Shown here: in pieces, positions 24,101 through 35,662 of the stretch | Position numbering within the stretch: the stretch's first letter is position 1 | How the letters are laid out: each line of letters opens with the position of its first letter | NCBI GenBank assembly: GCA_905178155.1 | Contig: CAJINV010000004.1 | Span: 4,706,518 to 4,770,517 of the forward strand | Origin: Amoebophrya sp. A120 | Taxonomy: Eukaryota > Sar > Dinophyceae > Syndiniales > Amoebophryaceae | Length of the DNA stretch: 64,000 nt | Reading direction: 5' to 3' | Made by a program: the position numbers and the translations under genes | Notes under the pieces: generated by a model | Database searches by the model: none | Told to the model about the DNA's origin: nothing | What the model saw: the letters and a program-made list of their open reading frames with translations, nothing else

Positions 24101-27100
24101 TACAAAAATCGTCCGCCGAGCCAGTGATGGTACGATGGACAACGCTTCAGCATCAGCTTCCGAAGGAGATCATGACCATAGCTCGTCTAGCAGTGCTACG
24201 GAAAAACTAGACAACAGCTCCGGCTCCTCCGCAACCCATCTCGACCTCCAGAACATCAAGATAGAACACGTTGCAAATCTAGCTCCGTTCACAACGACGA
24301 CGGACACCACGTCGAAACAAGAATTGCCAAGCAACCTACTCGCCCTCGCACCGGTCAACATGGCGGACTGCTCGACGGCGGCAGACCCCGACGCTGTGGA
24401 GCACGATTTTCTTAGTCGAGTGCTCAAGCCCGAGGAGGTGGTGTTGTCGCGAGGAGGCCAGGTGAAATTATCCAGCGAAAGTGCAGTGAGTGCCGCGGGG
24501 ACGTCTTCCTGCACATCCTCGTCGTCTGCAAGTTCGGCTGTTGGCGACGATGAAAACGACGAGACTATTGACGCCCGTGCTACTTCAGTGCCGAGGAGAA
24601 CAATACAGCAAGAGCTGCTAGAAGCGGAAACCAAACAGCAGGAAGACCAAAATGTCAGTGCTGGTTTTCGGGCTGCTTCCGCGTCTCTGTCGTCAATCAT
24701 GAAAAGAGCTACTTCTTCTACCAGTGCAGCTGCTACTAGTACTAGCAACGTAGCTGTAGCTGTACTACCCGCGAACAAGCCGCCGCCCGGGCCGGGTAGT
24801 TCGTCATCGCTTTCTGAACAAGAGAAGAACAGCTCTGGCGCTCTCAACCACGCCGGGGCTCATCAACCAGCGGCGGCTGCTGACCTCTTCGCGATCCACG
24901 CCTCGCCCCAAGCCTCCCCGATTTTGGCGCTGAGCGAGCCGGACCGGGATCAGGACAACATGCAGTCGTTCCTCTCGCCTGCTATCACGACGACCGGAGG
25001 CGGCAATTATATCGCGAACGGGACTTCAACTGTTGGTGGTAGGGCGGCGGCGGGGGGAGCGACCGCGTTAATAGACACTTCCAGTACGCGCCTGCTTAAC
25101 GACGCAGTCCTGGCTTCGTCCGGGGAACAGAACGACTTGTCGCCGATCTTCTTCTACTCCTACGGGGCGGGGGGAGGAAGATTGGAGGACGACCAGGTAG
25201 TTTGTGTCTGTCTCTGTGCTTTTTGAACCTTTTAGCTGATTTTCATTTTTGCGTACTAAAAAAATGCTTTCGTGAAATTCAAATTTAGTACAATTTTCAG
25301 CTTCCGTTTCAGCTGCTGCCCACTTCCACTTGCATTCGCCCAGCTGATGTCTTCAATCTGGAGCACGGCGAACAAGAAGTGGTCTGCAAAGTAGTCGGAG
25401 AAAAAGAAATCTAAAACTCACTGCATCGTTATATCATCAGGTCGCAGATCATCATGTTGGTGCTCCAGAACATCACACGAAGAACTCCGACACCTTCGAC
25501 AAGAAACGGGAGGACGTGCTGTCGCACGAAAAATCTGCAAAGAGGTCATCCGCTACAACCCCGGCGTCGAAAGACAACTACAAAGAGGATGCTACAAGCC
25601 CCGGCCTGGAGTTTTTCTCAGGCGCGAAAATGGTGAACAGCCCGGGTCTCAACGCCGTGCCGCCGTTGACAAGCCCTCGCGACGACCCGACTAGTTGTAC
25701 GGATCCTGCACGAGAAGTAGAAGCGGTAACAAAGATGCGAGAGCTGCCTGGCTCGCCAAAAGTCAGTCACTTCTCTTTGGTCGAATACAGCAATAAAGAG
25801 AAGGCCACCTGCTCCTCCTCCTCTTCGCGGCAGGAAGTGCGTAGTATTAAAGGCGCTTCCATTGATGTGTCGGAAGCAGGTGCAGCAGGAACGGAATCGA
25901 CATCGATCGAGGAGGTAACTCTAACTGCAGGTCACACAGCGTCCAGCTTCGTCCCGATCCCCGTTATTTCGAAGACCGGGATCGCAACGAGTAGCTCTTC
26001 AACCAAAAAGCAGTCGAACCAAATTGAACCAAAACTCGATGCTGCGAAGCCGAAAAGCCGCACGAACCGCTTCCGCCCTCTCGAGCAGGAGTATCCACTA
26101 TCCGCGCGCGCAAAGAGCCAGTTGTTCGGCGACGGCGCGGCTGGTACAACGAGTAATTTGATGGCAAGAAGGAGAAGCAGCGCAGAAAGCAGAGTTACCG
26201 AAACAACGGCACGAGGGCCGGCTGTTGCAGTCCATCAAGAAGAACCAGCCTTGGATCAACGTGTTAAGAACACCAAAAAGTCGTCTGCCTCCGCATCGCC
26301 CGTGGACTCTGAGCATTCTTCCACTCGAGCGAAGTCCGGCACCCCCTCGCCAGTGGATCCCCAGTCGTTTTTCGGGAAAAGCAAGCGGCAGCTGTTACGC
26401 GACGTGATTCGGTCCGCGGACCAGCAGCTGGCGCAGAAGGAGCAGGCATTGCAAAGGCAGGACCATAATTATGGTGCGAATGTGGATGTGGAAGCTGCAA
26501 TGAAGGACAGTAACTCAAACGGGAAGCTGCATAGCGCAGACATCGTACTTTCAAAAACCGAACGGCGTACTGGATTCAAACGCCCGCCGAAAGTGGAACG
26601 AGCGGCACTGTCTACCTCACGAGAGCAATCCCAACATGCAGTTCTGACGGCGCAAGCCACAACATCTCCAAGGGTTGACACTGCAAACATTCTCCTACCA
26701 ACTGCGGCAAACATGTACAACCAGCACTACAACAATACCGCAGCTGGAGTCGTTCATCTTGCTGGGCAAACGCATTTCACGAACACGACTTCAGTCCCGG
26801 CAGGCAACAGCAGTCCGTCGTCCGCCCGACAGCCTGCTTTCTTCGAGCAACTGGGGACGCACCGGCCGGGCGACTTGCACGAGGAACACGACGGCTACAA
26901 CTTTAACCGCATTGTCGGAGAGTTCGCAGGGGCGTCGCCCTCCGTTGCCGCCGCGAATTACGACCACGCGTCTCGGATCCGGTCGCCGATTGAATTCGGG
27001 AACAACGGTGGAGGAGGTCCGCTCGGGCTCGTGCAACAGCTGCATCTGAACAGTAACAACCAATCCGGCGGTGTTCCTGTTAATAATCTGTACTTCCAGC

Positions 27101-28797
27101 GAGAACCAGAAGCGGGCTCGTTGGCGAGTTTAGACCTTGGTTTAGGAGGTGGACGAACAGGCCAAGATGGAGCTGCTGTAGCGACGCGTCGTCCTTCTTA
27201 CGGAACAGGTTTCGCCACGGATGTGTATATGGAGTCCATGCAAGCCCAACAGCAGGAGGAGGAGTTTGCCCCGTTGGCGCTGCGGAGTTTCGAGCCCCAG
27301 GGCTACTACGACACGAACACTGCGGCGCCGCAGCGACGCATGCCCGCGCCCACCCAGCGAGAACAGATGACGGCGCTGAGCGGGGTGAGCGCAGTGACGT
27401 CCGGCGGGGGGTCGTCGCGGTCGTCGTCTAAAGTAGGCAGTGCGGTGAATGGTAGTTCTCCACCTCCGGCGATTCCCGTAGTTCCGGGAACAAACCACGG
27501 GGGTTACCACCACACCCACCTATTGCAGCGCAGTCGGAGTTTGAATGGCTTCGCCACAATTTCCGAGATGCGGGAAAGACAGGCGCTGGAACGGGAGCGG
27601 GCGGGGACCGGGGCGAGTGAGCAAAAAGGCATTTCTCCGCTGGACACGCGGCCGGACATCTATTTCGGTACGCCGCTGCTGGAGAAAGATCCGAGCGCGC
27701 GGTCATTTGTCTCGGTGACAACTGAACCGGCCGAACAGAACCTGCATTTCGTGTCGCCAGAGAAGATAAGCATGACTTCTTCATCGAAGCGGAACAAGTT
27801 CGTCCCGTACAATCACGATCGCGGTGGTGTTTCTACGATCCATGGTGCTCTTGGAGCGGGTACGACGCATGGTGCCAGGCAGACCGGTACAGCGAATACA
27901 CAGTACACGCCAGGGCCAGACTATCGCCCCGCCCATTATTCAACTTCATACGCGGCCTCCTCCTCAACTCCCTTCGTTCCTGCGGGGCAGCAGCAAATAA
28001 GCCACGAAGGAGGTCCACCTCCGCCAAATTTTGTCATATCGACCGATCCTGGTCACCAGCAACAGCAATCACAGGCCCTGCAGCTCTCCACGTCTGCTTT
28101 GCTGCTGGACGAGCTGTCTTTTGTGGACGACGCGAAAAATAACGGGTCCTTCGGGGACCAAGTTTTGGTTGAGGACTCCTTGATGTTGCGCGGCTCCACG
28201 ACCTCATCCGGTGCTGCAACAGGAGGTTGTATCGCACCACAGCTGCAGCAGGAGAGTTCTACTTTGTTCACACAACTGGACCACGCCGAGTCCCTCGCGC
28301 AGCGAAGACAGGAACTGCGAGATGAGGCGTGGGAGGCGATGCTGAGAAACGAGGTGCGATCGCCTAGCGACGGGGAGGAGGACGGGCAGGCCGGGAAAAT
28401 GAGTGCAGCTGCTCCGAACTTTGTTTTTTTCGGGAGTAGGGACAGCGAAAATGGAAATCAACTACAAACAGCGGGAGCAGTGCCTGCTGTCGATGTTGTG
28501 CGAGAACAAGATAACGAGCAGGACGAGCCTGCAAAGCAAACTAACAAACCTTTGCGAAGTAGTTCCTTCACACTGTCCGCACCCTTGTTGGAGGATTTGA
28601 GGGCGATTCCGGAGGATGGTGAGTTGATTTTTGACGGCAGCGCTGTGAATTTTGGTCGCGGTGGGCGAATCCAAAGCAGGGATTTTACTGGTGCGGATAA
28701 TTCATGTACGACTTCATCATATTCCGCGACGAACATTGCCGACCATTTCGTGCCCATCTATGTCCCTCCGAAAGACAGACCGCAGGAGAACAAATGA
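18156..28797 (+). CDS. Giant kinesin with long disordered tail
   Basis: Exons: 18156-18651, 18807-18851, 19178-19461, 19642-22506 (less a 764-bp insertion), 22663-22714, 23027-25196, 25301-25390, 25441-28797. They total 8595 nt, 2864 residues, in one frame. The motor is N-terminal: VFVRIRP start, P-loop CYGQTSSGKTHSVFG near residue 146, switch I MNMRSSRSHC, switch II VDLAGSER, then LNTSLSTLTRLLRQMQKGK. These are canonical kinesin ATPase elements for microtubule-based movement. The loop after switch II and the region before the P-loop carry low-complexity expansions. The tail of more than 2000 residues is rich in Ser, Ala, Gly, Gln and Asp/Glu, with one short helical stretch (YCRLKSKYKAMKHLHQKTIQ). 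Subfamily and cargo cannot be assigned. Confidence 0.85.
18652..18801 (+). mobile_element. Introner, family A (copy 7)
   Basis: Begins TATGCATTGCAAAACTATCG and ends CGATACTTTTGCACAGGATA. Exact duplication ACCGG (18647-18651, 18802-18806). Splicing joins CAG GAA CCG G to GC TTG AGT, just after the kinesin P-loop. Confidence 0.95.
18852..19172 (+). mobile_element. Introner, family G
   Basis: Left tip TACCAAGAAGAAAAATCCCC; inverted right tip TATCAAAAGGAAAAATTCTC; both continue into CTCCCCA(C/T)ATCAAAA. Exact duplication AAACG (18847-18851, 19173-19177). Splicing joins TAC AAA AAC G to CC CTG GCC. Only copy seen. Confidence 0.93.
21106..21869 (+). other. 764-bp insertion bracketed by a long direct repeat
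   Basis: A segment of about 77 bp starting AAAGTGCCAGATCAATTATC occurs at 21106 and again at 21870 with very few differences, both in the KVPDQL reading frame. The 764-bp period is not a multiple of three, and reading through meets a stop at 21289-21291. Removing exactly one period restores the kinesin frame. The segment may be an intron-like insertion, a partial local duplication carrying foreign DNA, or an assembly or allelic artefact. No introner tips are present. Confidence 0.75.
21437..21640. repeat. Repeated TCACACTTGTGA palindrome region
   Basis: Inside the 764-bp insertion, short palindromes AGTCACACTTGTGACT, ATCACACTTGTGACC and GTCACGCTTGTGAC recur, with repeats of CCAGCTTTGGCTTCGCC and CTTCGCT. 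This resembles a dispersed low-complexity repeat rather than coding DNA. Confidence 0.65.
22507..22657 (+). mobile_element. Introner, family H
   Basis: Left tip TATGCAATGTAAATTTCGTG; inverted right tip TATCCACAGTAAATTTCCCG; 151 bp. Exact duplication GCGGA (22502-22506, 22658-22662). Splicing joins ATC CTG CGG A to CC CGC CGG in the kinesin tail. Confidence 0.93.
22715..23021 (+). mobile_element. Introner, family C (copy 2)
   Basis: Begins TATGGAAGCGTCAGGATTGA and ends TTCAAACCTGACACATCCATA; 307 bp. Exact duplication CAAGG (22710-22714, 23022-23026). Splicing joins CGA CAA GG to T AGA GCA. It is the cargo-free counterpart of the copy at 2221. Confidence 0.94.
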
Positions 28798-29457
28798 AGT
28801 TCGAGCAACTTCTGGTTGAGCTGTTAACACGAGCTTGAGCAGAACTTTTTCATTTTTCTGTTATGACGTCCTCGACGTCCTGTCAACATCTTCGAGTCCA
28901 CGATTGTATTCTGCGAAAAGCTTTCACTTGTTTTCCCTTCGACTTGTTGTTGTTTTCTTTTCTCTGCTGTGTCGTGGTCGTTGGTCCGAGTCAGTGCCCG
29001 AGCCCCTGCACAGTGAAAAAAATATACAGTGGTGTCTGCAGCTCCACACAGTGCTGACACTACGCAGAAAAGTACGAGAGCAGTACCAGAGCTGCTTCGG
29101 TGTTCGGCCGCGGTTGGAGATCCGGCATTAGATGTTGCAGCGTGCGAGAAGATGTCGATACATTCAAAGATCTCGAGAATGATCATGATCTCTCATCATA
29201 GCGGCAGGTCGCAAGGGTCTTCTTATTCAAGGTCGCAGAGGAGGAGAAGTCAGTGCAGCGATCATGATGATCGAAATCTGAAAAATGACCACGATGATAG
29301 TTGTTTTTTGCCGATCTGATTATGTTGCCAATAGGAGAGTTTACATCTTCGGGTTCGATCGCGGCAACCCTCGTTTACGAAAAATTCCTTGCGTTTTCTA
29401 GCTGGCTCTACCTCTGTTGTTGCAGCGCACTAGCCTACTCGCGGTCCGTGAGACAGA
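28798..29457. other. Gene-free stretch
   Basis: Holds the kinesin 3' flank and the RAP-gene 5' flank. A pyrimidine-rich acceptor-like CTCTGTTGTTGCAG lies about 30 bases before the next start codon. No introner seen. Confidence 0.5.
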
Positions 29458-32400
29458 ATGGCGAGTCAGTGTCAGGCACGGAGAGCAATCGCGGCGCAGT
29501 CTCGTCCAGCGTACGTTCGCGAAACAAGTGGATCAGCGCTAGCCCTCGCCCCTTCTCCGTCGCCACCTGCGAATAAATGTGCTTTCAAGCCTCCGTTACC
29601 GCCTGACGGGAAAAAATCGAAATCTGGCGCAGGTGGCACGACAGGCGGGGGTTATCGGGATAGGGACAAGCAAGTTCATCTGGCTCCGAGAAGAACTTTC
29701 CCTCCAACCGAACCTCAATCGCGCGCATCACTTTTAGACAACGCCACTGATGCACTTCACTCTCTGGACCGCCAGGCGATTCTAACAACCATTGGAAGAC
29801 TACAGCGGAGTCGAGCTTGTTTGGCTAACAATGCTATAGCACCAACTGCAGATGGGAAAACAACTATCGAGGAAGCTTCGGATGATGCAGTTTCTGAGGT
29901 CAAGTTCGCAAGGGCTGTCGCGGGCCGTCTGGTTTCCGTGTGCAGTCAGGAGGACATTGTCACCACCTGTGTCTCGGTGATGGGGAACTTAACCGCGGCG
30001 CAAAACCCACAAGACCACCGCATGGCCGAGCCGTTCGCCAGCGAAGTTCTGCACCGATTGGGCGAAGCACACGCTCAGGAACAGAATCCGCAACGCCTCC
30101 GCCAAAGTGCTCAGTTTCTGTACCGGGTCATGCGCCTACTCTTGCAACCACCACTCGGGGAAAATCGTGTTTCGCGGAAACCAAATGCGAATTTGCGCTG
30201 CGGCGTTGCCAACGCTACGCCTCAGGCTCGGGAACACGACCAGCACGACAGGTTAAGAAGTGGAGGCCCCGAGCTTTCAGCTCCGAAAATTTTGGAGAGC
30301 TGCGCCGCGGAATTTTGTCGACATTTAGAAAGACTGTATGAAAAGCAGCTTCCTATACCCGCAGACCGATTCTTGTTTCTGTTGATGTTAACCACAGCAG
30401 AAAACACTTCAACTACGCGCCGCGACCGACGACCAACTTACCCTTCGAACACAGGCACGCCACCGAGCCCTCCGAGCGTAATCAGTATTCTGCAGCAAAC
30501 TTTCGCAAAGCCGGCGTATTGGGAGCAGATCAGCTTTTGGGGGGACCTTCGTCCTGTGGCACCTGTACAACCTCCACGACGTCGTGCTGAGTGTGGGGGC
30601 GCTCCCCCTCGCGTGCACGGGGAGCAAGATAATTGCTCCATAATCTCGGGGCCACCGACGTGTCGTAGTAGAAGCCATGAACGAGTACAGATAACGTCGC
30701 CGCACCTTCACCGTGCAAAACCCGTCGATCTCAATAATTGCGTCCTGTTCTGCATGGCTTTCGCCCACTACATGAACAATGTGCTGCCGGATCTGCGACC
30801 CAAAATGCCGATTTACGAAGCCGTGTTTTTCAGCTCTGGTGGGGGGATGAAGGATAAACTACAGGCGGTGGGAGCCGAGCTGCCACTGTCTGTAGTTGGT
30901 ACTCCGAGTCTAAATATGGACGGTGATGCCCTTCTCGGCAAGAGCATGCGACGCGCCATGGTGAGGATGATGATGAGTGTCGAAAGTGCTTTTGCGGTTG
31001 GTGCACGCGCGCCGGCCCAGGAGCAGTTTAGCCGCACACAGCTGCTGGACGTGATGAAGGTTCTGAACAGAGCGCTGGTCCGAATTCCTGACTGGATGTT
31101 CGAGAGGGTACTTTACGGAGACTTGCTTGAAGTAGAAAAGGGAAAAATGGGCCAAACGATCCAAGCAAGAAAGAAAAACCCGCTCAGCAAGCTTCTAGCT
31201 CCATCCCAGCGCGCCACGCTAGCACACATTTGGACGACACAAAATTTGGAAGCACTCCGGAGCCACGGGAATATCAAGTCCCCGGATCTTATTTCGCGGA
31301 AGGAGGAGACGCTGCCGGTGGAGGCAGGAAATGAAGCGCTTGATGACGAGTGTGCCAACACCGTGAGAAAATTGGGTCGCTTGTTGAGGGACGTCCACTG
31401 CCTTTTCTTCGAGGATGCGACTGACGGTGATGGTCCTGATGCAGCTGGACATCATGAGGTGCAAAGGCACCTCCGAAAAAGTGAGAACGTGAAAACATCC
31501 GCCAGTGCTGCGCAAGCAGGAGTGACTACAACGCCGCTCTCAGTAGACATTTTCACTCTTCACGACCGTAATCGGGCTCCTTTCGGCTCTTCACAGTCGC
31601 CCACTTCCGTCCAGCAACCGTCGACCTTCTCAGACATCGATTGGTCGCTACTCTGTTGGTCATACAGCGCCGTTGCCATGGTTTTGGACGAGACCGTTTC
31701 CCGCCATCAGATAGATGATCCGACGCGGCAAAAGAAATCCGATCTTCTCGTTACTCTGCACGCAAAGATTTTGCAAGGAATACCTGCGATGCTACGACTG
31801 GCGCAAATGGTGAACGAAAACGAAGGGAACAAACCGGTAGACCGACGAGTCGCATACTTTGCGACGCTGCCGTGGCAAGAAGCGACTACTTCATCCAAGG
31901 CAGTGAAGAATGGAGCAGCAGTAGACTCCTCATGTAGGAGCTCCGAGTCCTCCAGCTGTAGGAAAGACATTGACATGTTCAAAAGCGGAAAAATCCCATC
32001 CGACCTCTCAAGCAAAGCCTCGGCGCTGCAAAAGGACGTCTTCCGAAAACACATCGTCAACGCTTTTCGGATGAGCAAGCATCAGAACAAAGAGATCACC
32101 CTTATCCAGGAGTATGCCACGGACTTTGTTTTAACCGTTGACCTTTACTGCCCAGAGCACAAATTCGCCATCGAGGTCGACGGGCCGCATCACTTTCTTT
32201 TTGATCTAAAAGCAGACCCTGAGCAAGAAGATCTCCATGGCGCCACGGCTAGGGGAGGAGGTGGAGCTGGAGAAGAAGATACGGAGTTGTTGGCAGGACC
32301 GTCAAGAATAGGAGAAGCAGGACAAAACTCATCAAAGTGTCTGAATGGCAGGACTGTATTCAAACACGCGTTACTTGAGCGACGTGGCATTCGCGTGCTT

Positions 32401-32607
32401 TCTTGGGCGTTCGACGAGAAAAATGATCAGAAGATCAAGGACTTCGCAAAACCATACTTGGTGTCTTTGGAGATGGACACTAAGGCACGACGTCCTCCGG
32501 CGCGAGATAGAGGTGGAGATGCTCATGCAGAAAAGGAGCAAAATAAATCAGCTACATGCGAGGCGTCGCAGCCACTGCAGTGGATGGCAGCTCGTTCCAC
32601 ACGATAA
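29458..32607 (+). CDS. RAP-domain protein, intronless
   Basis: One uninterrupted frame of 1049 codons. The ATG at 29458 is the first start after an in-frame TGA at 29449. The C-terminus (about residues 890-1010) has the RAP-domain pattern: VDLYCPEHKFAIEVDGPHHF, an insertion of about 45 low-complexity residues, then NGRTVFKHALLERRGIRVLSW. RAP proteins are RNA-binding factors, mostly of mitochondria or plastids, and are abundant in alveolates. The middle has helical, leucine-rich stretches of the kind seen in such proteins, but I identified no named repeat. The N-terminal 100 residues are basic and Ser/Pro-rich and could contain an organelle-targeting sequence; this is inference. This is the only large gene here without introns or introners. 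Confidence 0.82.
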   Translation: MASQCQARRAIAAQSRPAYVRETSGSALALAPSPSPPANKCAFKPPLPPDGKKSKSGAGGTTGGGYRDRDKQVHLAPRRTFPPTEPQSRASLLDNATDALHSLDRQAILTTIGRLQRSRACLANNAIAPTADGKTTIEEASDDAVSEVKFARAVAGRLVSVCSQEDIVTTCVSVMGNLTAAQNPQDHRMAEPFASEVLHRLGEAHAQEQNPQRLRQSAQFLYRVMRLLLQPPLGENRVSRKPNANLRCGVANATPQAREHDQHDRLRSGGPELSAPKILESCAAEFCRHLERLYEKQLPIPADRFLFLLMLTTAENTSTTRRDRRPTYPSNTGTPPSPPSVISILQQTFAKPAYWEQISFWGDLRPVAPVQPPRRRAECGGAPPRVHGEQDNCSIISGPPTCRSRSHERVQITSPHLHRAKPVDLNNCVLFCMAFAHYMNNVLPDLRPKMPIYEAVFFSSGGGMKDKLQAVGAELPLSVVGTPSLNMDGDALLGKSMRRAMVRMMMSVESAFAVGARAPAQEQFSRTQLLDVMKVLNRALVRIPDWMFERVLYGDLLEVEKGKMGQTIQARKKNPLSKLLAPSQRATLAHIWTTQNLEALRSHGNIKSPDLISRKEETLPVEAGNEALDDECANTVRKLGRLLRDVHCLFFEDATDGDGPDAAGHHEVQRHLRKSENVKTSASAAQAGVTTTPLSVDIFTLHDRNRAPFGSSQSPTSVQQPSTFSDIDWSLLCWSYSAVAMVLDETVSRHQIDDPTRQKKSDLLVTLHAKILQGIPAMLRLAQMVNENEGNKPVDRRVAYFATLPWQEATTSSKAVKNGAAVDSSCRSSESSSCRKDIDMFKSGKIPSDLSSKASALQKDVFRKHIVNAFRMSKHQNKEITLIQEYATDFVLTVDLYCPEHKFAIEVDGPHHFLFDLKADPEQEDLHGATARGGGGAGEEDTELLAGPSRIGEAGQNSSKCLNGRTVFKHALLERRGIRVLSWAFDEKNDQKIKDFAKPYLVSLEMDTKARRPPARDRGGDAHAEKEQNKSATCEASQPLQWMAARSTR

Positions 32608-33191
32608 TCTACTGTGCGACCTGGTGCATGTCTTTTTCGTTTCGTCCGACAAGTGTAATTATTCGTGTTCACAACGCTTCATGTCGTGATCATCGCTTGT
32701 TGTACTGTCTGCCTGCTGTGGTGCACGACGAGAAGTGTTAGTGTTTTTAGTTTGAAAATGGTCGTGGAAAAGCACCAGCGAGCCGGTTTTGGCTGCTCCT
32801 GCTCCCGAGGCAGTGCATGAATCGAACCGTGCCTGTAGATCATCGCCAAAAGTTCTTGTGTCGTCGTTTTTAAGTTTATCGTAGTTGAGTTCCGATTCCA
32901 ATACCACCTCTGAGGGAATGTGTATCTAGGCTTCTTGAGTGGACGAATCTTCTGAGTCGTGTTTTTGAAGTGAGCACCATTTTCGCTCCGGTTGCTTGTT
33001 CTACTAGGCTTCGATAATTATTCGGTTCGAGCAGTATTAAGAAGGCTAGTTTGGAACGGGTGTCCCGTAGTACCTCCACGTACATTGTCCTATTAGCAAA
33101 GAGAACGACGTAGACGTCAACGTCGATATCTTCAAAACGGAACGGACAAGTAACAACCTTCCGATTAAAAGAACCACTCCCGCAGCTCAAG
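32608..33191. other. Gene-free stretch
   Basis: No gene or introner recognised. The overlapping minus-strand frame at 32876-33526 runs through a real introner and an exon of the next gene, so it is not credited. Confidence 0.45.
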
Positions 33192-35054
33192 ATGGCCGCC
33201 GAGGTGGTGCCGCCGGGCGACCGGAGCCGGTTGAAGACCGACACGGACTTCCTATTAACAAAGGAAAAAGTGTTAACGTTAAGGTTAACGGTTTTCACAG
33301 ATGGCAGCCATGCATTACAAACCTTGCCTTCCATGCATGCTACGCAATACAAATTCGCGCACCTTTTCTGATGCATCGCTGCATAACAAATTCCGTTAAC
33401 GTTAACACTTTGTCTTGTGATACCTATTAACACGAGTGTATGAACTTGGGATGAAGAGTGTCGTTGTGTCCTCGTTCCGGGGCGGAAGATTGTCAAAAGT
33501 TTAAGTTGAGACTTTGCAATTTGCATTAATTATGCAGAAGTTCAAGTGGAATGCCATGCTAATGTCAGTAGGAGACTGCGCAGCAGTAGCACCTCCTACG
33601 GGGGGCTACTACGTCTACATGCGAAACATAACTTCATGTTCATCCGAGCCTCGGAACATTGCCACTCCAAAGAAGATTCTTACTTCCATACACGCCTGCA
33701 GGAATTCAAGGCAAGAGACAAATACGGAAGAGGTCTCATTACGGGTGCCACATTCTCCAATGTGCTGGACGATTTTGGGCTCACCTACGGCCAGCCAGAA
33801 GTCGCAAAAATTCTCGAGTAATATGTTGCTGTGTAGTTGTCCAACCAATGCTCTAAAATGAAAACCAGTTGATCAGTAAACTTAACCAGCACGTCGCCCC
33901 TGCCAACGAAAAGAAAAGAAAAACTAAAACTCATCAGGTATTGCGTTATCAACGGCGATGGCTTTGTCATCTACAAGGACCTAATCCGCAAATACTCTCC
34001 GGGCACCCCCCGAGCCAAGCAATCCGAGACGGAAAAATTCCTCCTCAAGGCCAACGATCTCGCCATGAAGCAGGAGCCGCACTTGCAAACGCACTGGACA
34101 CACGCACCCGCCCTGCCAGAATTGCACGACACGGTGGAGATGGGCGAGTATGAAACTGTTTCCTTTTCTACTTGCTGGTTTTGGTGCCTCGGCTCCAAGT
34201 GTCCAGAACTGATGAAGAAGTGTTCCACTATCACCATCATCACTCAAAAAGTACTTGGGGCCCTACCACGCTGCTGTAGTTGCTTACCTACACCTACCTG
34301 CTCGAACTTGTTTATTCACTTACCCCATTGGAGCTACAAAGAGAAAAACTCTCCATCCCTCCTCTAAGGTTCCTGGCCCATCAAACTGAGGAGATCCGGC
34401 GCCTCTATTCCCGGTGGGACCGCGGTATGTTGACCGACCAGGCGTTTTTGCGGGCTCTGTCCGAGGACTTGAAAGTCCCCCTCACCGAGGAATTTCGCCA
34501 CGCGCTCGCGGTCCACGGCCCGGCCAGAAATCTGTCCTTTTCCAAGATGCTGCGCGCCCTGCGGATCGACAACTTTTTGGCCAAGGGAACCGTGCCTGCC
34601 GTGTACGCCGACAATCCTGGGCGCGTTTTCACCACGACAGGAAACAATAACGCGAGTAGCAGTAGCATGCCCCCGAGAAATATCCACAGAAAAAAAACTA
34701 TCCACATGCACATCCAATTTGTCATGCAAAACACGTATAAAAGCAGAATCACGCGTTTGTCATACAAAATAAAAATGGATGTGGATGGGTTTTTTTCTGT
34801 GGATAAGAAATTCCGGTGGACTTGGGGTGAGATAGATCTTTTCGTAGGTTTGGAATCGAAGTACAGCAGGTTGCAGTTTGGTCGGTCTTCATGCATTGTG
34901 CCGATTCCTTGTGCACTGTGCTGAAATCTGTATTGCTGATTTGAATCTAACACTCGCATTTCTTGCTTCAACCAAAACGACATCTTCCCAGGAATACCGG
35001 GATGATTTGGAGGCGACGGGGCAGACCGGCCGCCAGCCTGCGTATGCGATGTAA
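33192..35054 (+). CDS. EF-hand-like protein
   Basis: Exons: 33192-33259, 33432-33473, 33569-33817, 33938-34147, 34369-34680, 34811-34826, 34992-35054; total 960 nt, 319 residues, though the second/third junction (33474-33568) is tentative. Two helix-loop-helix segments resemble EF-hands: KARDKYGRGLITGATFSNVL, then YCVINGDGFVIYKDLIRKY, which has the better calcium-loop look (NGDGFV). A third unit (RLYSRWDRGMLTDQAFLRAL) has the same shape without a full set of acidic residues. EF-hand proteins bind calcium or act as structural relatives; which applies is open. The stop at 35052 may be bypassed: ATGTAAAC there includes a GTAAAC donor, and a compatible exon lies at about 35530-35662. Confidence 0.65.
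33260..33422 (+). mobile_element. Introner, family E (copy 2)
   Basis: Left tip AAAGGAAAAAGTGTTAACGTT; inverted right tip ACAAGACAAAGTGTTAACGTT. A 9-bp direct repeat CCTATTAAC at 33251-33259 and 33423-33431 replaces the usual 5-bp duplication. Splicing gives GAC TTC CTA TTA AC to A CGA GTG. Confidence 0.88.
34681..34805 (+). mobile_element. Introner, family I, shortest copy
   Basis: Tips TATCCACAGAAAAAAACTAT and inverted TATCCACAGAAAAAAACCCA; only 125 bp. Exact duplication AGAAA (34676-34680, 34806-34810). Splicing joins CCG AGA AA to T TCC GGT. Confidence 0.93.
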
Positions 35055-35529
35055 ACGTGCCTTCGACTGGGACAGTGGCAAGCGCCATCAGTTCATCTTG
35101 GATGATTAGCTCATCGTGCGGAAAGATACCACATCTCTCAAATAAACCGTGTCCGTGCTGAAATTGGTGGAGCGATCTCATGTTATTTCCTACATAGAAG
35201 AAGTTAGACATACTTTATATGCCGGTACTCAACGTTAACGACGCACGCGTTCCACTAACTTCCAACTGCAAGTTCTAGCGAAGGCAGGTTTGCACCGTAC
35301 ATTTGGATTTCTGAAGTAAGACGGAACCCCGTCACATGGGACCACGCGGAACCGATGCCCGGGGGAGCCGCGAAAGCACGTAATAACTCGCAATTACATA
35401 GCTGTTCTCATATGGTTCTCCCCATTTTGTCATGCGTAAGAAGGTAGGCGATGTGTAGCAAAAACTTTTCCTTTCTTCATGGGCATGGCCTGCCCTCCCT
35501 TTTCTTCGGACTCAGAAGTCAAGGTCAAT

Positions 35530-35662
35530 CTCAATGTAGAAAAGAAAAAAACAAAACAGAGCACACCCCGGAGGCGCTGCTTCGGCACGCAATATGCCTG
35601 TTCTGCGACGGCAAGATAGGAAGTTGGGTTTTCCGACAGAAATTGAAGGAAATGTATGGAAA
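35530..35662 (+). CDS. Possible further exon of the EF-hand-like gene
   Basis: Joining the GTAAAC donor at about 35051 to an AG at about 35538 gives an in-frame segment containing PEALLRHAICLFCDGKIGSW and VFRQKLKEMYG, similar in shape to the EF-hand-like repeats upstream. A GTGTGT donor follows at about 35663. Reading on instead reaches a stop at 35679-35681. The exon would extend the gene toward the assembly gap. Confidence 0.35.

Noticed and set aside
24170-24847. 225-codon minus-strand frame
   Set aside because: It is antisense to the Ser/Ala-rich kinesin tail exon, which is part of a 2864-residue frame; biased codons leave the opposite strand open.
34405-35211. 268-codon minus-strand frame
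   Set aside because: It runs through the family I introner and several + strand exons with good splice sites.
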